From Perognathus longimembris pacificus (lineage: Eukaryota; Chordata; Mammalia; Rodentia; Heteromyidae), in the NCBI RefSeq assembly GCF_023159225.1, contig NC_063174.1, positions 32,633,983 through 32,697,982 of the forward strand: a DNA stretch of 64,000 nt, in the 5' to 3' direction. Positions 62,305 through 64,000 of the stretch are shown here, piece by piece. The stretch's first letter is position 1; every line of letters begins with the position of its first letter. Made by a program: the position numbers and the translations under genes. The notes below the pieces were generated by a model. That model saw only the letters and a program-made list of their open reading frames with translations. It had not been told where the DNA came from and searched no databases.

Positions 62305-62420
62305 TAATCGGAGATCAGAGTCTCAGATTTTCCTGCCAGCGCTGGCTTTAAACCACAGTCCTCAGATCTCAACCTCCATAGTAGCTAGGATTATAGGTGG
62401 AACCACTGGCAATCAACACC
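62148..62420 (-). mobile_element. B1L-Geo SINE with a microsatellite in its centre
   Basis: Geo and 7SL-like halves are separated by a GT/GA repeat at the linker. Confidence 0.8.
62235..62302. repeat. (GT)n(GA)n microsatellite inside a SINE
   Basis: 68 bp of GT followed by GA, replacing the start of the central linker. Confidence 0.95.
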
Positions 62421-62461
62421 AGGCCTATATTTCCTTTTTAAATGTAAATTCAGAAAATTAC

Positions 62462-62605
62462 TTTTTTTATTAATTGGACATAAATTTTTTTACAAGGTGT
62501 TGTGCAAAGAGGGTGCAGTTACATAGTAGGGCAGTGTGTGCATTTCTTGTGATATCTTACGACCTATTTTTCTATCCCTTGTCTAGGTCAGGTTGACATA
62601 TACAG
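62462..62605 (-). mobile_element. L1 3' UTR end
   Basis: acaaggtgttgtgcaaagag, ggtgcagttacatagtaggg and cttgtgatatcttacg match the 3' UTR of the L1 at 26800-26950 closely. Very short, 5'-truncated. Confidence 0.9.
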
Positions 62606-62736
62606 AAAATTACTTTTACCTAATGTTTTATATGTGGATTAATGCTTGCTTCTTTACTAGTCTGACATCAGCTTAGGCAGGAAAGTCCATGAGACAGACT
62701 CTTATCTCGGACTCTCCACCAAAAAGTCAGAACTGG

Positions 62737-62938
62737 GGGCTGGGGATATGGCCTAGTGGCAAGAGTGCCTGCTTCATATACATGAAGCCCTGGGTTCGAT
62801 TCCCCAGCACCACATATACAGAAAATGGCCAGAAGTGGCACTGTGACTCAAGTGGCAGAGTGCTAGCCTTGAGCAAAAAGAAGCCAGGGACAGTGCTCAG
62901 GCCCTGAGTCCAAGCCCCAGGACTGGCCAAAAAAAAAA
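62737..62938 (+). mobile_element. IDL-Geo SINE nested in B1L-Geo (first)
   Basis: Perfect 16-bp duplication aaaaagtcagaactgg (62721-62736, 62939-62954). Confidence 0.96.
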
Positions 62939-63020
62939 AAAAAGTCAGAACTGGAGTTGTGGCTCAAGTGGTAGATCACTAGAATTAGACAAAAAAAACA
63001 AAAACAAAAACCAGGCATAG

Positions 63021-63233
63021 GGGCTGGGAATATGGCCTAGTGGCAAGAGAGTTTGCCTCATATACATGAAGCCCTGGGTTCAATTCCCCAGCACCACATA
63101 TATAGAAAACGGCCAGAAGTGGCACTGTGGCTCAAGCGGCAGAGTACTAGCCTTGAGCAAAAAGAAAAAGAACCCAGGGACAGTGCTCAGGCCCTGAGTC
63201 CACGCCCCAGGACTGGCAAAAAAACGAAAAAAA
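63021..63233 (+). mobile_element. IDL-Geo SINE nested in B1L-Geo (second)
   Basis: Perfect 16-bp duplication caaaaaccaggcatag (63005-63020, 63234-63249). Confidence 0.96.
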
Positions 63234-63284
63234 CAAAAACCAGGCATAGTAGTCCCCAGACCCTGAGTTCAAGTGCCAGGTCTG

Positions 63285-63285
63285 G

Positions 63286-63335
<50 letters not shown>
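63285..63335. repeat. (GC)n(CA)n microsatellite
   Basis: 51 bp at the tail of the B1L-Geo. Confidence 0.97.
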
Positions 63336-63336
<1 letters not shown>

Positions 63337-63897
63337 CACTGGCACAAGAATCCCATCTAAAGTTCTGCTTCTTGACAAATGGCCAAAAACAATAGTCATC
63401 GAATCTGAAAATAGTCACAAAGAAAAGAAGAATTTAAAAGAACTATAATAAAAGCCAAAGAAACATCCCCCAAGATGTCAGAATAAATTATTTTCTCTTT
63501 TCCAGAACAAGCTCTTCTAAGCCAAAATACTTGACAAAAGTGACAGTTTAATGAGACCTAACTAGAAGTCAGCTAAAAGACTTAGAAATTACAAAAAAAA
63601 AAAAGACCCGTTGAAAATTAGATTTTGACCCTCTCTTCTAGCATCTTACTCTTCTTGCCTTGATGACTGTATTTAATGTGTGTGCATCAATGCAACACTT
63701 GATGCAATTTACTAAATTATATGATGTTGAAAATGCTATAATTGTTACTTCTGAGGTTTATTATTTAAAAATGACAAAATGAAAAAACAGCAACTCAAAA
63801 GGAAACTTGGACACCACAGGTAAATATTTCTTTTGTGCCACAATTCATATCACTAAGATAATTTAGCCTTTTTTGTTTTTTTAATTTATAGACATTT
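63336..63897. other. Unassigned AT-rich sequence
   Basis: No feature recognised. Confidence 0.4.
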
Positions 63898-64000
63898 TAT
63901 TTTATTTTTATTTTTATTTTTTTTTGGCCAGTCCTGGGGCTTGGACTCGGGGCCTGAGCACTGTCCCTGGCTTCTTTTTGCTCACTCTGCCACTTGAACC
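63898..64000 (-). mobile_element. IDL-Geo SINE, cut by the window end
   Basis: (TTTTA)n tail and the first ~75 nt of Geo, with a short deletion after ctttttgctca. Confidence 0.88.

Larger units (their letters stand above)
62655..63284 (+). mobile_element. B1L-Geo SINE carrying two IDL-Geo insertions
   Basis: Head and linker before 62737, middle at 62939-63020, Geo end at 63234-63284. Confidence 0.85.

Overview
This is a 64 kb piece of a rodent nuclear genome, almost certainly from the superfamily Geomyoidea (kangaroo rats, pocket mice, pocket gophers). The evidence is the dominant repeat, a ~200 bp two-part SINE with a tRNA-Ala/ID-like left half and a conserved right half. I recognise it as IDL-Geo, which to my knowledge is restricted to that superfamily. 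About 80 copies or fragments are visible in both orientations. A similar number of related elements have a 7SL/B1-like left half joined to the same Geo right half (called B1L-Geo here, my descriptive name). By adding up the listed intervals I estimate that SINEs make up roughly 40-45% of the window.

One protein-coding gene is supported: WDR89 on the minus strand, with one intact coding exon (12127-13293, 388 codons) and a clear 3' splice site just upstream of its ATG. A CpG island with several CCAAT boxes lies near 41.9-42.8 kb, about 29 kb upstream in the gene's direction. It is the natural candidate for the WDR89 promoter and 5' untranslated exon(s), which would put most of 13.3-41.7 kb in its 5' intron. 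No other functional gene was found. There is a decayed C2H2 zinc-finger pseudogene (9.2-10.2 kb).

Layout. 0-12 kb: SINE-dense flank downstream of WDR89, with one retroviral LTR, the zinc-finger pseudogene and two old L1 pieces. 12.1-13.3 kb: WDR89 coding exon. 13.3-41.7 kb: presumed WDR89 5' intron, with an MLT1-like LTR, a putative second LTR, a young 5'-truncated L1 (26.8-27.9 kb) and a second copy of the 2.2 kb LTR family (35.1 kb). 41.7-42.8 kb: CpG island. 42.8-64 kb: SINE-dense intergenic sequence with many microsatellites, a 311 bp polypurine tract, a minus-strand LTR (59.7 kb) and L1 ends.

The most informative signals are structural records of SINE activity. Target-site duplications are readable at many copies. 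At several sites, new SINEs inserted into the duplication of an earlier one. At 54.4-54.9 kb the flanking duplications of two inverted SINEs are exchanged in exactly the way expected if the short spacer between them was inverted. Two tiny SINEs with correct target duplications are internal-deletion forms. No previously undescribed protein system is evident.
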